A DNA stretch of 64,000 nt from Rhodocyclaceae bacterium (GCA_028714035.1 JAQTNA010000001.1:62001-126000), one strand, 5' to 3'; shown: positions 24,903 through 34,581, counted from the stretch's first letter. The notes: a model not told the origin generated them from the letters alone. Program-made: numbers and translations.

Positions 24903-26513
24903 TTAGGCTGAAACGAAACTGATGCGGGCGAAGTCGTTGCCGCTATTGACCACCTTGGCAATCTTCACCCGGAAGGGGCGCAGGGCGTGGACTTCCAGGA
25001 CGCGCTCGGGCTTGTAAAGACCGCGCGGCAGCACCAGGGAGGGGGGCTCCTTGAGGGCCTCCATGCCGGGCAGGAGAAAGGCCGGTATCCAGGCCTCCTC
25101 CTCTCCGCCGGGAGGGTGTACGGGACGCACGGCCATGGGTCGGGGCGTGCCGGGCATGAGGAATACCCCCACCATCAGGCCGCCATCGCCGCTGTACATG
25201 ACCCAGCTCACCCGGCACAGCAGGGTGGCGCTGCTTCCCGGGGGGCGGATGCCCATGAGGTCGCCGAAGGAGGAAGCCGGACCCGCCGCCTCCCGCCGCA
25301 TCCTGAAGCCGCTCACCGACTCGTCCATCACCTGCCAGATGTGTGCTCCCGGGGCATAGCCCCAGGTGTCGGTGGGCTTGGCCACGGGCACTTCCGCCGT
25401 TTCCCCCAGGGTGATCAGTTCATCGGCTTCGGCGCGGGAGTAGGTGCGGCGGTAACCGGGCTGAAGGAAGGGTTTGCCCGCCACCTGATGGTGTATGGCA
25501 TCGAAGCTGGTGGCGACCTCGGCCTCGCCGGAAGCGGCGTGACGGGGATAACGCCGGCTGCGGGGCACGATGCACCAGGTCCGGAAGAGGAGGGTCATGA
25601 GCCTTGTTACGCCGGGCTGGACGCAATCCTTGCCCAGGCCCAGGGCGGTGGGATCGGCGCCCTGCTGGAGCCGATCCAGGATGACCTGCATGGACTCCTT
25701 CAGACGATCCATGACCAGTTGGCGCAGGGAATAGCTTTCCTGCAGGTTGCGCAGGGGCTGGGGGCCGGTGTCCAGGTTGAAATCCACGCCGGAGAGCGCC
25801 TGCTTGCCGTCGCCCGTGGGTTGGACCGACACAAGCCGGGCAAAACGGCGCGCCCAGCGGCGCGCCCAGGCAAACTCCCGGGGACTGCGGCTGTAGGGGT
25901 TGGCCAGTTCCACCAGGAGAACGGCGCAGTAGGCGTCGACGCAGCTCTCGTAGCGCGGCTTGCCGCTGGTTTCCCCGGCCACATTCACGGTGGCGATGCC
26001 CAGTTGTTCCGCCGTGGCGTAATAGCCGTGAAATTCGCTCCAGGCGCCGGACGGGACTTCGCGCCGGGCCCGGAAGTACTCCATGATGACCTGGCCGCTG
26101 TAATAGATGCAGCGTTGGCAGACGAGGGGAATATAGGCCTGCACGGATTCCATGGCCGCACCCTGGCTTGCAACCTCGGCATAGGCACGGCTGACGCCCT
26201 GCCAGAGGGAAACCACGCGCTGGAATCCTGCCTCGCCCTCGCTCTTCGGTGGCAGGGGGCGCAGCGCATAGCGCGCGGACAACTCGGCCTGCACGAATTC
26301 CAGGGCCGAGCGGGCGGTTTCCAGAATCCGCAGGTAGCTGTCCGCGGGCGGTGGCTGGCGCTGCATGCCCGCCACCAGGGCGGCAAGCCGCTCCTGGGCA
26401 CGCGCCGGGTCGGTCAGCGGCAGGCCTGCCAGCAGGGTCAGGCACTGGCGCTCGTCGGAGAAATCCGTCGCCAGGCTGGAGACACCGGATCGGGCGCTCT
26501 GGGCGGACATCAT
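24903..26513 (-). CDS. Large cytoplasmic protein of unknown function with PilZ-like C-terminal part
   Basis: 536 aa, mostly alpha-helical without signal or membrane segments. I do not recognise the N-terminal 330 residues. The C-terminal third has features reminiscent of PilZ c-di-GMP receptors: RRYPR (an RxxxR), then DESVSGF (D-x-S-x-x-G) and the strand pattern VSWVMYSGDGGLMVGVFLM. The two motifs are farther apart (about 80 residues) than in a standard PilZ domain. It starts 4 nt after the HIT gene, so the two are coupled. Confidence 0.6.
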   Translation of the reverse strand: MMSAQSARSGVSSLATDFSDERQCLTLLAGLPLTDPARAQERLAALVAGMQRQPPPADSYLRILETARSALEFVQAELSARYALRPLPPKSEGEAGFQRVVSLWQGVSRAYAEVASQGAAMESVQAYIPLVCQRCIYYSGQVIMEYFRARREVPSGAWSEFHGYYATAEQLGIATVNVAGETSGKPRYESCVDAYCAVLLVELANPYSRSPREFAWARRWARRFARLVSVQPTGDGKQALSGVDFNLDTGPQPLRNLQESYSLRQLVMDRLKESMQVILDRLQQGADPTALGLGKDCVQPGVTRLMTLLFRTWCIVPRSRRYPRHAASGEAEVATSFDAIHHQVAGKPFLQPGYRRTYSRAEADELITLGETAEVPVAKPTDTWGYAPGAHIWQVMDESVSGFRMRREAAGPASSFGDLMGIRPPGSSATLLCRVSWVMYSGDGGLMVGVFLMPGTPRPMAVRPVHPPGGEEEAWIPAFLLPGMEALKEPPSLVLPRGLYKPERVLEVHALRPFRVKIAKVVNSGNDFARISFVSA

Positions 26514-26517
26514 GGCC

Positions 26518-26961
26518 TCATGCCCCCGATCCTTCTTCTTCCGCCAGGGCCAGGATGATGGCCTGGCGCAGGGCTTCCGTGGTCACCGGCGGGATCACGG
26601 GATCCCCCGTGCGCAGGGCTTCGGCCCAGATGGGCCGCGGGAAGTGCCGGTCGCCGGCAAAGCGCGCGATGACATGCCAGTGCAGATGCGGTACCACGTT
26701 GCCCAGGCTGGCGAGGTTGATCTTTTCCGGCCGGTACAGGCGGCGCAGGGCGGCTTCCGTGGCGAACACCAGGCGCATGAGGTGGCGGCGCTCCGCGGCA
26801 GCCAGGTCCGTCATTTCCGCCACGTGCTCGTTCCATATCACGCGACAGAAGGCCGGATGGCCCGGCTCCGCGACCCGGATCACCCGGCACAACTCGTCCT
26901 GCCAAAGAATTTCGGCACCGGAAGTGGCGCATAGTTCGCAGGAGGGCAGGGGCCGGGTCAT
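26518..26961 (-). CDS. HIT-family protein
   Basis: 147 aa. The histidine-triad motif is HLHWHV in VVPHLHWHVIARF, preceded by the typical NLASLGN. N-terminal CELC could bind zinc. HIT proteins hydrolyse or transfer nucleotides, for example from AMP-lysine-type or dinucleoside polyphosphate substrates; the exact substrate is not predictable. First gene of a two-gene unit with the PilZ-like protein. Confidence 0.88.
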   Translation of the reverse strand: MTRPLPSCELCATSGAEILWQDELCRVIRVAEPGHPAFCRVIWNEHVAEMTDLAAAERRHLMRLVFATEAALRRLYRPEKINLASLGNVVPHLHWHVIARFAGDRHFPRPIWAEALRTGDPVIPPVTTEALRQAIILALAEEEGSGA

Positions 26962-27482
26962 GGTAGGCGGATTATTCCAATTCCGGGGATTAGGCAGTAT
27001 TTACCAACGAGAGTTTACGGCGCAATGCCGGGAATTGTAACAGTCAATCCGAGGGCTCCATCCTCTTTGGCCTGGATGAAATGCTTGAGAGCCTGTCAAT
27101 TCCCCGTCACCGGCGATTTACGACGGCCGTGGCGGCTTTCTGAAGGGGCATCTTTTCGCGCAACAAAACGTTACATGAAGTTACGCAACCGTGCTTGATC
27201 GCAATGCAACACGGGCTTAAAGTCGCGGCGTCTTCATTTTCGGGGCAATACGCCTTGGACAGTCCTAGTCATAGACCCTTCGCCCGTCCCCGGCGCGTAA
27301 TGTTTCCGTAGCGCAGTCCCCACCTCTGCGCCAGGAACTTGCCATCGGGTACGAGCCCGGTGGAAGTTCGGCGCAGCCCCCCGCATCGCCCGATGCGGAT
27401 GTCCGCTCCCGCTTCCGATTTCTTGCCATGCCCGGAGTACGCCTCCAGGGAATGCGCTGCGCCTGCGCAGCGGGGGAATACC
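26962..27482. promoter_or_regulatory. Long leader/promoter region of mgtA
   Basis: 521 bp without a gene. A direct repeat GTTAC-ATGAA-GTTAC at 27170-27184 includes TACAT-GAA-GTTAC, close to the RstA/OmpR-type box TACAT-N3-GTTAC. Two perfect hairpins follow: CCGCATCG/CGATGCGG (27381-27398) and CGCTGCGC/GCGCAGCG (27455-27472), the latter ending directly against the GGGGGA Shine-Dalgarno of mgtA. The leader could therefore control translation. No M-box consensus is recognised. Confidence 0.45.
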
Positions 27483-30194
27483 ATGCACGTCAAATTTTTC
27501 GGGCGCCATCTCGCCCTGCCCTTCGTGCCGAAATCTGCCAGCCGCGCACCGGCCGCGCCGGTGGCCAGCCGTGAATTGCTGGAGAACGCGCGCCTTCCGA
27601 CCGACGAACTGTTCCGGCTCCTGGATACCTCCCTGGACGGCTTGCTGGATCGGGAGGCGGATGAGCGCCTGAAACTCCACGGTGAGAATGCCGTGGCGGT
27701 GGACCAGCACAGGAATCCCCTGCTGGAACTGCTGGCATTGTTCGCCAAGCCCCTGCCCATGCTGCTCATGGGCCTGGCGGGCCTGAACTGGTACATCGGC
27801 GAGACCAAGGGGGCGGTGGTCGTGGCGCTCATGGTGGTGTTGTCCACCCTGCTCTCCTTCGTCCAGGAATTCCGCTCCAACCGGGCCGCCGAGCGTCTGC
27901 GCGACATGGTCAGCACCACCGCCTCCGTCCTGCGCAAGGACATCTCCGTGGCGGTGCCGGAAGAGGTCAACCGGGCCTTTCACGTGCATATCCATCTGCG
28001 CCCGGCCCACATGGAGGAGATCCCCATCACTCAGGTGGTGCCGGGGGACATCGTGCGCCTCTCCGCCGGCGACATGGTTCCGGCCGACGTGCGCGTGCTT
28101 TCGGCCAAGGACCTGTTCATCAACCAGTCCACCCTGACCGGCGAGGCCATGCCGGTGGAGAAGTTTGCCGGCCCCGCCGATCCGGCGATCGCTTCCGCCC
28201 TGGAACTCCACAACCTCTGTTTCATGGGCTCCAACGTGGTGAGCGGCACGGCCCTGGCGGTGGTCCTGGCCACGGGGCGCAAGACCTATTTCGGCTCCAT
28301 CGCCGCGTCGGTGCTGGGACAGCGCCAGCAGACCAGCTTCGATCGGGGCATCAACCGCTTCATCTGGCTCATGATCCGCTTCATGCTGGTCATGGTGCCC
28401 ATGGTGTTCCTGATCAACGGCTTCTCCAAGGGCGACTGGATGGAGGCCTTCATGTTCGCCGTGGCGGTGGCGGTGGGTCTTACCCCGGAACTCCTGCCCA
28501 TGATCGTCACCATCAACCTGGCCAAGGGCGCCATCTCCATGTCGCGCAAGAAGGTGATCGTGAAGCGCCTGAACTCCATCCAGAATTTCGGCGCCATGGA
28601 CGTGCTGTGCACCGACAAGACCGGCACCCTGACCCAGGACCGGGTCATCCTGGAAAAGCATGTGAATATCGCCGGGGAGGAATCGGAACATGTCCTGGAA
28701 TACGCCTACCTGAACAGCTATTACCAATCCGGCCTGAAGAACCTCCTGGACGTGGCGGTTCTGGAGCACGCCGAGGTGGATGAGAAACTCCACGTCGCCA
28801 GGCGCTTCTCCAAGGTGGACGAGATACCCTTCGATTTCCAGCGGCGGCGCATGTCCGTGGTGGTGGAGGAGAATCGGGGCAAGCACATCCTGGTCTGCAA
28901 GGGTGCGGTGGAGGAGGTGTTCGCCGTATGCAGCCACACGGAGCTGGCGGGAGAAATCCTGCCCCTGGAGCGTCAGCATCAGGGTTCCTTGCGCGAAATC
29001 GTGCGCGAACTCAACGAAGATGGATTCCGGGTGATTGCCGTCGCCTACAAGGAAATTCCGGAGGGCCAGTCCACCTACTCCGTGCTGGACGAGTCGGCCC
29101 TGATTCTCACCGGCTACATCGCCTTCCTCGATCCGCCCAAGGAGAGCGCCGCCGGCGCCATCGCCCAGTTGCAGGGCTATGGCGTGAGCGTGAAGATCCT
29201 GACCGGCGACAACGAGGTGGTGACGCGCAAGGTCTGCTCCCAGGTGGGACTTTCCGTGGCGCGCGTGGTGCTGGGCAGCGAGATCGAGACGCTCTCCGAC
29301 CTGGAGCTGGCGGAGGTGGCGGAAGGGGTTTCGGTCTTCGCCAAGCTCTCGCCGGAGCAGAAGGCCAGGATCATCCGGGCCCTGCATCTGAAGGGCCACG
29401 TGGTGGGCTTCATGGGCGACGGCATCAACGACGGACCCGCCCTGAAGGCGGCGGACGTAGGGGTCTCGGTGGATACGGCGGTGGATATCGCCAAGGAATC
29501 GGCGGACATCATCCTGCTGGAAAAGAGCCTCCTGGTCCTGGGGGAAGGCGTACTGGAGGGGCGCCGGGTGTTCGGCAACATCATCAAGTACATCAAGATG
29601 GGCGCCAGTTCCAACTTCGGCAACATGTTCAGCGTGCTGGGGGCCTCCGCCTTCCTGCCCTTCCTGCCCATGGCGCCGGTGCAGATCCTGTTCAACAACC
29701 TGCTCTACGACGTCTCCCAGACGGCGGTGGCCACGGATCACGTGGACGAGGAGTACCTGTTGCGGCCCCGGGCCTGGGACATCGCCAACATCGCCCGCTA
29801 CATGGCTTATATCGGTCCGATCAGTTCCATCTTCGATTACGCCACCTTCGCCGCCATGTGGTACCTGTTCGATTGCACCACGCCGGACAAGGCGGGCCTG
29901 TTCCAGACCGGCTGGTTCATCGAGTCCCTGCTGTCCCAGACGCTCATCGTGCATGTCATCCGCACGGGGAAGATCCCGTTCTTCCAGAGCTGGGCCAGCC
30001 TGCCGCTCCTGGTGACCTCGCTGGCCATCTGTGCCGTGGGCATGATGCTGCCCTACTCGGGGTTCGCCCATGCCCTGGACATGACGCCACCGCCCATGGG
30101 CTACTGGGCGGTCCTGGCGGCCATACTCCTGGCCTACATGGCCTTGACCCAGGTGGTGAAGTCTTGGGTGATCAAGCGCTTCGGGTTGGCGTGA
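27483..30194 (+). CDS. mgtA: Magnesium-translocating P-type ATPase MgtA
   Basis: 903 aa, type IIIB P-ATPase. The phosphorylation motif CTDKTGTLTQD, the actuator STLTGEAMPVEK and the hinge MGDGINDGPALKAADVGVSVD are intact, with about ten membrane segments. It imports Mg2+ under limitation. The start at 27483 follows GGGGGA; an in-frame upstream ATG at 27339 would give a Pro/Arg-rich extension not typical of the family. The C-terminal N-N-L-L-Y-D segment in the membrane domain is the usual MgtA/MgtB form. Confidence 0.95.
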   Translation: MHVKFFGRHLALPFVPKSASRAPAAPVASRELLENARLPTDELFRLLDTSLDGLLDREADERLKLHGENAVAVDQHRNPLLELLALFAKPLPMLLMGLAGLNWYIGETKGAVVVALMVVLSTLLSFVQEFRSNRAAERLRDMVSTTASVLRKDISVAVPEEVNRAFHVHIHLRPAHMEEIPITQVVPGDIVRLSAGDMVPADVRVLSAKDLFINQSTLTGEAMPVEKFAGPADPAIASALELHNLCFMGSNVVSGTALAVVLATGRKTYFGSIAASVLGQRQQTSFDRGINRFIWLMIRFMLVMVPMVFLINGFSKGDWMEAFMFAVAVAVGLTPELLPMIVTINLAKGAISMSRKKVIVKRLNSIQNFGAMDVLCTDKTGTLTQDRVILEKHVNIAGEESEHVLEYAYLNSYYQSGLKNLLDVAVLEHAEVDEKLHVARRFSKVDEIPFDFQRRRMSVVVEENRGKHILVCKGAVEEVFAVCSHTELAGEILPLERQHQGSLREIVRELNEDGFRVIAVAYKEIPEGQSTYSVLDESALILTGYIAFLDPPKESAAGAIAQLQGYGVSVKILTGDNEVVTRKVCSQVGLSVARVVLGSEIETLSDLELAEVAEGVSVFAKLSPEQKARIIRALHLKGHVVGFMGDGINDGPALKAADVGVSVDTAVDIAKESADIILLEKSLLVLGEGVLEGRRVFGNIIKYIKMGASSNFGNMFSVLGASAFLPFLPMAPVQILFNNLLYDVSQTAVATDHVDEEYLLRPRAWDIANIARYMAYIGPISSIFDYATFAAMWYLFDCTTPDKAGLFQTGWFIESLLSQTLIVHVIRTGKIPFFQSWASLPLLVTSLAICAVGMMLPYSGFAHALDMTPPPMGYWAVLAAILLAYMALTQVVKSWVIKRFGLA

Positions 30195-30200
30195 GCGGGG

Positions 30201-30225
30201 GCTGGGGCGCAAATGCCCCGGCCCA
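30201..30225 (+). terminator. Hairpin after mgtA (weak terminator)
   Basis: GGCTGGGGC-GCAAAT-GCCCCGGCC pairs over 9 bp with one mismatch just past the mgtA stop. There is no T-run, so function as an intrinsic terminator is uncertain. Confidence 0.4.
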
Positions 30226-30254
30226 GGTTCTGCCGGAATAGCAGATGTAGATCT

Positions 30255-30322
30255 TGTAGGTCGGGCTTCAGCCCGACAAGACGATGCACGAAGCCCGTTG
30301 TCGGGATTAATCCCGACCTACG
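30255..30322. repeat. REP doublet (BIME/REPIN-like), copy 1
   Basis: Two hairpins of opposite orientation: TAGGTCGGGCTTCAGCCCGAC (about 30257-30277) and GTCGGGATTAATCCCGACCTA (about 30300-30320), separated by about 22 bp. The TAGGTC outer ends are shared with the copies at 53398, 60247 and 60465. Confidence 0.8.
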
Positions 30323-30336
30323 ACCCCCTGGGGCGT

Positions 30337-30648
30337 TCAGCCGAAGTGGCAGACGTAGTGGTAAGGCTCGTCGCAGGCGATGTCGAAGCTGGAATTGCCG
30401 GGAACGTTGAAGGACTGGCCTTCACCGTAGGTCTTCCATTCCGTTTCGCCCTTCAGCTTCACGCGGCAGGAACCGCCCACGCCTTCCATGATCTCCGGCA
30501 CGCCGGTGTTGAAGGTCAGGCTCGCAGGCAGGATCACGCCCACGGTCTTCTTCGTGCCGTCGGCGAGGACCACGGTGTGACTGACGCACTTGCCGTCGAA
30601 ATAGACGTTGGCCTTCTTGATGACGGACGCGTTATCGTATTGAGACAT
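30337..30648 (-). CDS. ppnP: Pyrimidine/purine nucleoside phosphorylase PpnP
   Basis: 103 aa cupin-fold protein of the DUF1255/YaiE family. The conserved [14 protein letters not shown] start, [12 protein letters not shown] and the final [16 protein letters not shown] match. PpnP phosphorolyses a broad range of nucleosides. The start at 30648 is chosen over an upstream ATG at 30672 by family alignment ([17 protein letters not shown]). It begins just after the DUF2788 gene on the same strand. Confidence 0.9.
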   Translation of the reverse strand: MSQYDNASVIKKANVYFDGKCVSHTVVLADGTKKTVGVILPASLTFNTGVPEIMEGVGGSCRVKLKGETEWKTYGEGQSFNVPGNSSFDIACDEPYHYVCHFG

Positions 30649-30649
30649 T

Positions 30650-30859
30650 TCAGATTCCCCAGACTCTTTCAAGGATACTCTTGGTGATGAAGCCGAGCAT
30701 GCCGAAGGCCAGCACGAAGAAGAGGACGAAAGTCCCCGTCTTGCCGGCCTTGGCGCGCCAGGCGATCTCGCCGATGATGAACAACATGTAAAGGATGAAG
30801 GCCCCTAGGCCCCAGGTCGCACCGAAGGTCGCGATCTGTTCTTCGGAATACCCGAACAT
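30650..30859 (-). CDS. DUF2788 small membrane protein
   Basis: 69 aa with two hydrophobic segments (about 10-30 and 43-62) separated by a basic loop ([12 protein letters not shown]). The pattern [18 protein letters not shown] is typical of DUF2788. Start ATG at 30859, behind GGAGAGAAAA. It overlaps none of its neighbours and lies one nucleotide before the ppnP start. Function unknown; inner-membrane location is inferred. Confidence 0.8.
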   Translation of the reverse strand: MFGYSEEQIATFGATWGLGAFILYMLFIIGEIAWRAKAGKTGTFVLFFVLAFGMLGFITKSILERVWGI

Positions 30860-30923
30860 TTTTCTCTCCGTCGGTGGTGGTCGCGGCGGCGGGGTGGTCC
30901 CCACTCGTATTTGCATGCCGCGT

Positions 30924-30962
30924 GCGCGGTGGGTCAGGGCCTTTGGCCCGACCCACCGTGCG
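30924..30962 (-). terminator. Strong hairpin downstream of argG
   Basis: GCGCGGTGGGTCAGGGCC-TTT-GGCCCGACCCACCGTGC pairs over about 17 bp with one bulge and one mismatch, directly after the argG stop on the minus strand. No T-run; it may act as an mRNA 3' stabiliser or be a repeat. Confidence 0.5.
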
Positions 30963-30964
30963 GA

Positions 30965-32194
30965 TCACTTCTTGCGACTGGCCAGATTTGCCGCGATGCG
31001 CAGGCGCAGGGCGTTCAGCTTGATGAAGCCGCCGGCATCCTTCTGGTCGTAGGCGCCCGCATCGTCCTCGAAGGTGGCGATGGTGGAATCGAACAGGGAG
31101 TCGGTCTTGGAATCCCGGCCGGTGACGATGACGTTGCCCTTGTACAGCTTGAGCCGCACCCAGCCGTTCACCGAGCCCTGGGTATGGTCAATGAGAGTCT
31201 GCAAGGCCTTGCGCTCCGGCGCCCACCAGTAGCCGTTGTAGATCAGGCTGGCGTAGCGGGCCATCAGGTCGTCCTTCAGGTGCGCCACTTCCCGGTCCAG
31301 GGTGATGGACTCTATCGCCCGGTGGGCGCGGAGCAAAATGGTGCCGCCGGGGGTCTCGTAGCAGCCGCGGCTCTTCATGCCCACGTAGCGGTTTTCCACC
31401 AGGTCCAGTCGGCCGATGCCGTGCTTGCCGCCCAGAGCGTTGAGCGTGGCCAGCAGTTCGTGGGCCGGCATGCGCGTGCCGTTGATGGAGACCAGGTCGC
31501 CCCGTTCGAATTCCAGGTCCACGTACTCGGCCGCATCGGGGGCCGCCTCGGGGGAGACGGTCCAGCGCCACATCGTCTCCTCGGCCTCTGCCGCCGGGTC
31601 TTCCAGGTGCCGGCCTTCGTAGGAGATGTGCAGCAGGTTGGCGTCCATGGAGTAGGGGGAGCCGCCCTGCTTGTGCTTCTGGTCAATGGGAATGCCGTTC
31701 TTTTCCGCGTAGGCCATGAGCTTCTCGCGGGACAAGAGATCCCATTCGCGCCAGGGGGCGATGACCTTGATGCCGGGCTTCAGGGCGTAGGCGCCCAGTT
31801 CGAAGCGCACCTGGTCGTTGCCCTTGCCCGTGGCGCCATGGGAGATGGCGTCGGCGCCGGTCAGGTTGGTGATCTCGATCAGGCGCTTGGCGATGAGCGG
31901 CCGGGCGATGGAGGTGCCCAGCAGGTATTCGCCCTCATACACCGTGTTGGCGCGGAACATGGGGAAGACGAAGTCGCGCACGAATTCCTCGCGCAGGTCG
32001 TCAATGAAGATGTTCTCGGGCTTGATGCCGAATTGCAGGGCCTTGGCCCGGGCCGGCTCCAGTTCCTCGCCCTGGCCCAGGTCGGCGGTGAAGGTCACCA
32101 CTTCGCATTGATAGGTGTCCTGCAACCACTTCAGGATTACGGAGGTGTCCAGCCCGCCGGAATAGGCCAGGACTGCTTTCTTAACGTCGCTCAT
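30965..32194 (-). CDS. argG: Argininosuccinate synthase
   Basis: 409 aa, the usual length of the type with a short N-terminus. The ATP-binding motif is [11 protein letters not shown] at the start, and [15 protein letters not shown] is the citrulline/aspartate-binding signature. It condenses citrulline and aspartate in arginine synthesis. It is the last gene of argD-argF-argG, 21 nt after argF, and is followed by a strong hairpin. Confidence 0.97.
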   Translation of the reverse strand: MSDVKKAVLAYSGGLDTSVILKWLQDTYQCEVVTFTADLGQGEELEPARAKALQFGIKPENIFIDDLREEFVRDFVFPMFRANTVYEGEYLLGTSIARPLIAKRLIEITNLTGADAISHGATGKGNDQVRFELGAYALKPGIKVIAPWREWDLLSREKLMAYAEKNGIPIDQKHKQGGSPYSMDANLLHISYEGRHLEDPAAEAEETMWRWTVSPEAAPDAAEYVDLEFERGDLVSINGTRMPAHELLATLNALGGKHGIGRLDLVENRYVGMKSRGCYETPGGTILLRAHRAIESITLDREVAHLKDDLMARYASLIYNGYWWAPERKALQTLIDHTQGSVNGWVRLKLYKGNVIVTGRDSKTDSLFDSTIATFEDDAGAYDQKDAGGFIKLNALRLRIAANLASRKK

Positions 32195-32215
32195 GGTTTT
32201 GCTTTCTGAAAATCG

Positions 32216-33139
32216 TCAAACGTTTACTCTGCCCAGCAGCAGGTATTCCATCAGGGCCTTCTGCACGTGCAGGCGGTTTTCCGCCTCGACCCAGACGTGG
32301 CTCTGCGGGCCGTCTATCACCTCGGCCGTGACTTCCTCGCCCCGGTGGGCCGGCAGGCAGTGCAGGAACATGGCCTCTGGCCCGGCCGCGCGCATCATCT
32401 CGCCATCCACCTGCCAGTCCGCGAAGGCCTTCAGGCGCTCTTCGTTCTCCGCCTCGAAACCCATGGAGGTCCACACGTCCGTGGTGACGATGTCCGCGCC
32501 CTGGGCCGCTTCCATGGGGTCGGAGAACTGTTCGTAGTGGTCGGTGCCGTAGAGGCCGGCGCGCTCCGGTTCCACCTCGTAACCTGGGGGGGTGGATACA
32601 TGAACGTTGAAGTCCAGTACTTCCGCCGCCTGGAGCCAGGTGTTGCAGACGTTGTTCGAGTCGCCGATCCAGGCCACGGTCTTGCCCTGGATGGAACCCT
32701 TCTGCTCGATGTAGGTGAAGATGTCCGCCATGATCTGGCAGGGATGGTATTCGTTGGTCAGGCCGTTGATGACCGGCACCCGGGAGTTGGCGGCGAAGCG
32801 CTCGATGATCTCCTGTTCGAAGGTGCGGATCATGACCAGGTCGCTCATGCGCGACAAGACCTGGGCCGCATCCTCCACCGGCTCGCCCCGCCCCAGTTGG
32901 GAATCCCGGGTGGAAAGGTGGATGGCGCAGCCGCCCAACTGCTGGATGCCGGCCTCGAAGGAGACCCGGGTGCGGGTGCTGGCCTTCTCGAAGATCATCA
33001 CCAGGGTGCGATCCGTGAGCGGCCAATATTGCTGATAGGACTTGAACTGCTCTTTGATCCAGGTGGCGCGCTGGAACAGATAATCATACTGGTCGCGCGA
33101 CAGGTCCTTGAATTGCAGGTAGTGTTTGGGTGCCGTCAT
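32216..33139 (-). CDS. argF: Ornithine carbamoyltransferase
   Basis: 307 aa from the ATG at 33139 (MTAPKHYLQFKDL). The carbamoyl-phosphate motif STRTR and the ornithine loop HCLPAHRGEEV are intact, with DSNNVCNTW and GLTNEYHPCQ also conserved. Anabolic enzyme forming citrulline, consistent with argG directly downstream. The 111-bp gap to argD contains a CG-rich stem (GCGTGG/CCACGC at 33174-33192). Confidence 0.96.
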   Translation of the reverse strand: MTAPKHYLQFKDLSRDQYDYLFQRATWIKEQFKSYQQYWPLTDRTLVMIFEKASTRTRVSFEAGIQQLGGCAIHLSTRDSQLGRGEPVEDAAQVLSRMSDLVMIRTFEQEIIERFAANSRVPVINGLTNEYHPCQIMADIFTYIEQKGSIQGKTVAWIGDSNNVCNTWLQAAEVLDFNVHVSTPPGYEVEPERAGLYGTDHYEQFSDPMEAAQGADIVTTDVWTSMGFEAENEERLKAFADWQVDGEMMRAAGPEAMFLHCLPAHRGEEVTAEVIDGPQSHVWVEAENRLHVQKALMEYLLLGRVNV

Positions 33140-33250
33140 GGGTCGGGGCTCGCATGTGTTTTGGCGCTGATGGGCGTGGCGGGAAACCACGCTTGCCTCA
33201 CCCTCAGGTTCTCTCCCTGGAGGGATGGGGTAGGGTCGTTGGCGCGGTGT

Positions 33251-34420
33251 TCACGCCAGAAACTCCCGGATCAGCGCTGAAAGGGAATCCACCAGCAGTT
33301 TGGCGTCCGCATCGTCGAAGGTGAGCGGTGGCAGGAGGCGCACCACGGAATCCGCGGTGACGTTGATGAGCAGGCCCTGGGCCAGGGCGCGACCCACCAG
33401 TTCGCCGCAGGGCCGGTCCAGTTCGATGCCTACCATCAGCCCCAGGCCGCGGATCGCCACCACCCCGGACAGGCCCTCCAGCGCGCGGGCCAGGTCGGCG
33501 CGGATGGCGTCGCCCAGGGACCGGGCGCGGGCCATCAGACCGTCCTGTTCGATCACCTCCAGGGTGGTCTGGGCGGCGCGGCAGGCGAGCGGGTTGCCGC
33601 CGAAGGTGGAGCCGTGGTTGCCCGGCTTGAACAGGCCGGCGGCCTTGCCCGCGGTCAGGCAGGCGCCCACGGGCACGCCCGAACCCAGGCCCTTGGCCAG
33701 GGTCACCACGTCCGGCAGGATGTCCGCGTGCTGGTAACCGAACCATTTGCCGGTGCGTGCCACGCCGCATTGCACCTCGTCTGCGATCAGGAGCCAGCCC
33801 TGATCGTTGCAGAGCTGCCGCAGGCCCTTCTGGAAGGCGATGTCGGCGATGTGGATGCCGCCCTCGCCCTGCACCATTTCCAGCATGACCGCCACCACGT
33901 TGGAATTGTGCTTGGCGACGGCCTGGATGGCTTCCAGGTCGTTGTAGGGTACGCGCACGAAACCGGACACCAGGGGCTCGAAGCCCGCCTGCGCCTTGCG
34001 GTTGCCCGTGGCGGAGAGGGTGGCCAGGGTCCGCCCGTGGAAGGCCTTCTCCATGACGATCACCGCCGGGTTGTCCACGCCCTTCTTGTGGCCGAAGAAG
34101 CGCGCCAGCTTGATGGCGGCCTCGTTCGCCTCGCAACCGGAGTTGCAGAAGAACACTTCCTCCATGCCCGAGAGATCGGCCAGCTTGTCGGCGAGGGCTT
34201 CCTGGCCCGGGATGCGGTACAGGTTGGAGGTGTGCAGCAGCTTGCCCGCCTGGTCGCTGATGGCGGCCACCAGCCGGGGGTGATTATGTCCCAGGGTGTT
34301 CACCGCGATGCCCGCCAGGGCGTCCAGATAACGCTTGCCGGTATCGTCGTAGAGCCAGGAACCGTCGCCGTGGGTGAAGGCCACGGGCAGGCGGGCGTAG
34401 GTGTTCATTACGTGAGACAT
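33251..34420 (-). CDS. argD: Acetylornithine/succinyldiaminopimelate aminotransferase
   Basis: 389 aa class III PLP aminotransferase. The lysine-binding region is LAKGLGSGVPVGA, the cofactor-contacting motif is NSGCEANEAAIKLAR, and the substrate loop FHGRTLATL is present. It makes N-acetylornithine in arginine synthesis and can serve in lysine synthesis. The start at 34420 is preceded by GGAAATTCC. It opens the argD-argF-argG cluster. Confidence 0.94.
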   Translation of the reverse strand: MSHVMNTYARLPVAFTHGDGSWLYDDTGKRYLDALAGIAVNTLGHNHPRLVAAISDQAGKLLHTSNLYRIPGQEALADKLADLSGMEEVFFCNSGCEANEAAIKLARFFGHKKGVDNPAVIVMEKAFHGRTLATLSATGNRKAQAGFEPLVSGFVRVPYNDLEAIQAVAKHNSNVVAVMLEMVQGEGGIHIADIAFQKGLRQLCNDQGWLLIADEVQCGVARTGKWFGYQHADILPDVVTLAKGLGSGVPVGACLTAGKAAGLFKPGNHGSTFGGNPLACRAAQTTLEVIEQDGLMARARSLGDAIRADLARALEGLSGVVAIRGLGLMVGIELDRPCGELVGRALAQGLLINVTADSVVRLLPPLTFDDADAKLLVDSLSALIREFLA

Positions 34421-34466
34421 GGCGGAAATTCCAGGCGGCAAGACGGCGTGTCGGGTCGGCGCGGGA

Positions 34467-34499
34467 TAAAAAGCAACACGGCGGACAATGCCGCCGTGG
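34467..34499 (-). terminator. Intrinsic terminator after bepA
   Basis: Minus-strand stem CACGGCGG-CATTGT-CCGCCGTG followed by TTGCTTTTTAT. It lies between the bepA stop and argD and separates the two units. Confidence 0.75.
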
Positions 34500-34581
34500 T
34501 CCGGGTTTTTCGTAAAGCGTGATACTACTTGAACTACAGGCGCTTGTGTAGACGGGCCGGTGGGGCGGCGAGGGCCGGGGG

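Noticed and set aside
27339-27482. N-terminal extension of MgtA from the ATG at 27339
   Set aside because: The extension is Pro/Arg-rich, absent from the family, crosses two strong hairpins and lacks a Shine-Dalgarno; GGGGGA precedes the ATG at 27483.
27234-30212. Long open frame antisense to mgtA (over 900 codons)
   Set aside because: It mirrors mgtA in the opposite strand, has His/Gly/Arg-rich composition with no domain, and arises from high GC at third codon positions.
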